This document shows positions 63,701-64,000 of a stretch of 64,000 nt of DNA, in pieces. The position numbers and the translations under genes were made by a program. This DNA is from Sphaerotilus mobilis (lineage in GTDB: Bacteria; Pseudomonadota; Gammaproteobacteria; Burkholderiales; Burkholderiaceae_C), in contig NZ_SGWV01000007.1 of the NCBI RefSeq assembly GCF_004216565.1, positions 868,001-932,000 on the forward strand, written 5' to 3'. The notes under the pieces were generated by a model, which saw nothing but the letters and a program-made list of their open reading frames with translations, had not been told where the DNA came from and did no database searches. The stretch's first letter is position 1; each line of letters starts with the position of its first letter.

Positions 63701-64000
63701 CGACGGGCCGTGGATCGACGACATCGCCGAGCTGCTGCGCTGGGGCATGCAGCGCAAGCTGATGGCGGTGCTGCTCAACCTCGGCAAGGACAACCGCAGC
63801 GAGCGCGCCGACCGCATCGAGATCGGCACCCTGCGGCGCGAGGGCCAGAACCCGCCTCAAGACCTGCCCAAGAACCTGGAACCGGCCTACTTCGTCGGCG
63901 CGTTCTCGGCCTTGCGCGGTGGCGAGGTCGGCCGGCAGGACTGGGACGACCGCCAGATCACGCACGACCAGGCGGTCATCACCCAGGCGGTTGGCCCGGC
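57768..64000 (+). CDS. Giant protein with OmpA-like domain, runs off the right edge
   Basis: An open frame of at least 2077 codons with no stop in the window. GAGGTG seven bases before the ATG supports the start; there is no signal peptide. The N-terminal 550 residues are beta-rich. An OmpA-like peptidoglycan-binding segment follows (about 580-660: GIRGHASYESDPGRSTYNYR then RRRAIATREAI), then a proline-rich linker (about 700-725, PPPPPTEPEVVDPP). After it come long beta-rich regions with repeated glycine/aliphatic stretches (GSSGLGIFGFRGIFGMHFER; GFGIGLGVAASFTWGDVDAG), perhaps related to the DUF6603 type, as I recall it. I do not recognise the full-length family. Context is the sheath gene 3.8 kb away. 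Confidence 0.8.
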   Translation, partial: MANLALLDLVRPYLLRGENLGAQHAALSVLRVVSVTCADDDFGAVLRGRCEFNGRLSIDPSAGGLRIQAGVDEAAPAHDPSRRTPVFDIRETRVDFELFVPRAGSALIAQGAGTVTASGFVPTRAVLDAWDTLPLDPAPSDYPSTGWTLDLILAAPTLRPPFLHPAKLNALGLLEPDSAFQDVALTLPKLRFRLSHGNAVGAQLRFELVSAGATTLDDPADIGVAELIAMNPPYAFVGGERDRVFGIGFRSATLDLSSESTPPAILAKAGVGEDWTGLYLPEVRVFFSPNGARDFAFEAGARELLIGFGEQDGFWGDFEAMLVNQGSGELAVTVRFVDEQGRAHGIERTGSSGTPQASTTLARARLPARTRMVIDVRGGRAPYTRRARIGSAAEAAGMAFVVDLSTTPQQEIRVSVSDGTAGTPLTATLVIQAERRSATPTLPAPGDTPAPSLVATLSAPADTPVIVLVSQTDTEVVLATEPRDPTLLWAVDGGAWSAAQPALTVTLGPGQTRQVQARRPGTTAPGTLDVFFYYDEPEPVPDAGETGALRGHAGVGDNLSTVRAVSETERRRRPGHQSPTTAHARWFDLAGNGAAIGIRGHASYESDPGRSTYNYRLARRRAIATREAIAAAFPSRHFNFSDLKPADAAATATQVSTWVADSGWASHGSDREGWWKAEVILPPGLSSAADDASGTVQRPAAPPPPPTEPEVVDPPVAEPQTPDWFRSAKLKLRVVRSQLIAGEIEAEVDIQTATESQLSRSGQLGGNPPPDVHTLENGTPVGADNPADGITRLRVLCQSDPGTGRVTTLLSVGADPADKDGLFYAGWIPGQPMPASKDLPLTLLGSYLSFWPLLVEAANGGRGETVDATLGVAALVVPGVIAALPWFQVERVIVYGAEYQQKNRGEEFEGQLLFDIGIDWSVNILDGLIVVPRDHPLAIRYKAIGLRLGNTAESGAPQFVFKPIFDSARGYSIDIASGGALRIGEPLGQILRVLGARLSRSNPLTFEIDIGLGVDLGVISVERASVRAYLDEPRPPELTALQAGVDIPGALVGTGYLEIRSGTDAGGNPVSIIAGQLDLTLRPLSVRVAAAVAVATITEGTRVATGVYVGLNVVLPVGLPLGSSGLGIFGFRGIFGMHFERNSSIGAGTGVPALAWLQAAGGQPHLLTHGGVDLWKPRIDRWSFGLGMLIGTMEGGVLMNLDGTLILELPGPRVLIMMNARIVSPPPSMDGLGMSGGILAVIEITPEHFLIGILISWEVEDLIKIVIPVEAVFPFSPHLHKWHIYLGARPDIARPVEVDVLGIVRGTGYLMFKGDGLPAYTVLGATLPAIKGFGIGLGVAASFTWGDVDAGLYLRIGGGMDAVIGFDPFILAGTVYVSGELRLFIVSIGAYAQLTAKVNEEDDGHLALWVHGEACGKVSFLFFDIEGCVEITLSGPEKSSPMPTLVEKLSLKSRSPALLAGTGVDRGLDVSLGDALARASLPTREELAGIVVPIDAVPVVSMTLTPDVAPGLAITGLGTSLNAPAGLLPDPGGGSGLSERGGEKYQYRITAVALERIDPVSGGVLSPAVDGSSAPALWWTLRDATEANANAQLALLTWEPTPATKAIEKTERLTETIRERWGRVCEPAAPAAEVLWTFRWEPYGPSASGWDLEGVAWPDPPGTRRSGRPDTGLHVSERWRSGDATLDMQRGIVPALVIGGLVACWHGPADGGGTTVPGTGVGATVGPTLSTGVRQLVRPLIRPQEQDAPRLLVGGLGPVTTEPTAGGGQVLAADDPVATRFMRRPEALPLRISPALHAKVAATLALEQAARVDPVTNLLDRADGLDAARLIALARTLGNVSGDAGRTDPPAPAPAQDGNSRAATTGSTGARCEVRVLQAPMLDDGRPVAIGNPALAETIARQLKQRGVTHGQLDDVVVVHSGAFVRGHLLLFADRERTTDQTLIVRLLDAQGVELSREVVDPNDRVPPKLLPARWTQADGPWIDDIAELLRWGMQRKLMAVLLNLGKDNRSERADRIEIGTLRREGQNPPQDLPKNLEPAYFVGAFSALRGGEVGRQDWDDRQITHDQAVITQAVGP

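Overview
The window is GC-rich, densely packed proteobacterial chromosome. It starts inside a photosynthesis gene cluster whose order is bchP-bch2-bchG / ppsR-ppaA / bchFNBHLM-lhaA-puhABC-acsF-puhE. That order, the aerobic cyclase gene acsF, and abundant Bug-type (tripartite tricarboxylate) solute receptors point to a purple betaproteobacterium of the Burkholderiales, in the Rubrivivax/Leptothrix/Ideonella neighbourhood. This placement comes from gene content only; no search was run. No tRNA, rRNA, CRISPR array or insertion sequence was recognised, and no gene-free stretch exceeds 300 bases.

Layout. (1) 1-19712, photosynthesis: a leftward arm (bchP, a PucC-family carrier, bchG), the regulators ppsR and ppaA, and a rightward 12-gene run of mostly overlapping genes making bacteriochlorophyll and the reaction-centre H subunit with its assembly factors. 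bchF and bchG carry near-identical promoter layouts: a PpsR palindrome whose right arm is also the -35 box, and a -10 box only six bases before the ATG. (2) 19719-28685, acidic amino acid use: a DctB/DctD-type two-component pair (AauS/AauR-like), a GltIJKL-type ABC importer, a periplasmic glutaminase-asparaginase and a second receptor. A good sigma-54 promoter and two upstream inverted repeats lie before the first gene. (3) 28978-38191, mixed: a DsbA-like protein, a TolB-like propeller, a homoserine-dehydrogenase-like enzyme, a PAS-GGDEF protein, and a TctDE-like two-component system flanked by two orphan Bug receptors. (4) 38201-39292, an H-NS-family protein and an Rrf2/NsrR-type regulator. 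(5) 39413-46779, a sugar regulon: MalEFGK-type importer, divergent LacI-family repressor, GH32 beta-fructosidase and a perfect 16-bp operator palindrome. (6) 46825-52087, a GGEEF protein, an unknown lipoprotein with lower GC, and a GH38 alpha-mannosidase.

(7) 52213-64000 is the least ordinary part: an orphan contractile tail-sheath protein, a ComEC-type metallo-beta-lactamase-fold hydrolase, and a leftward three-gene unit (photoactive-yellow-protein-like PAS protein, PAS-GGEEF diguanylate cyclase, and a small ABC ATPase lacking its catalytic glutamate). A very large open frame with an OmpA-like domain then runs off the right edge after at least 2077 codons. Sheath plus giant protein suggest the edge of a contractile-injection-type locus, but no tube, baseplate or ATPase gene is visible here, so this remains a hypothesis.
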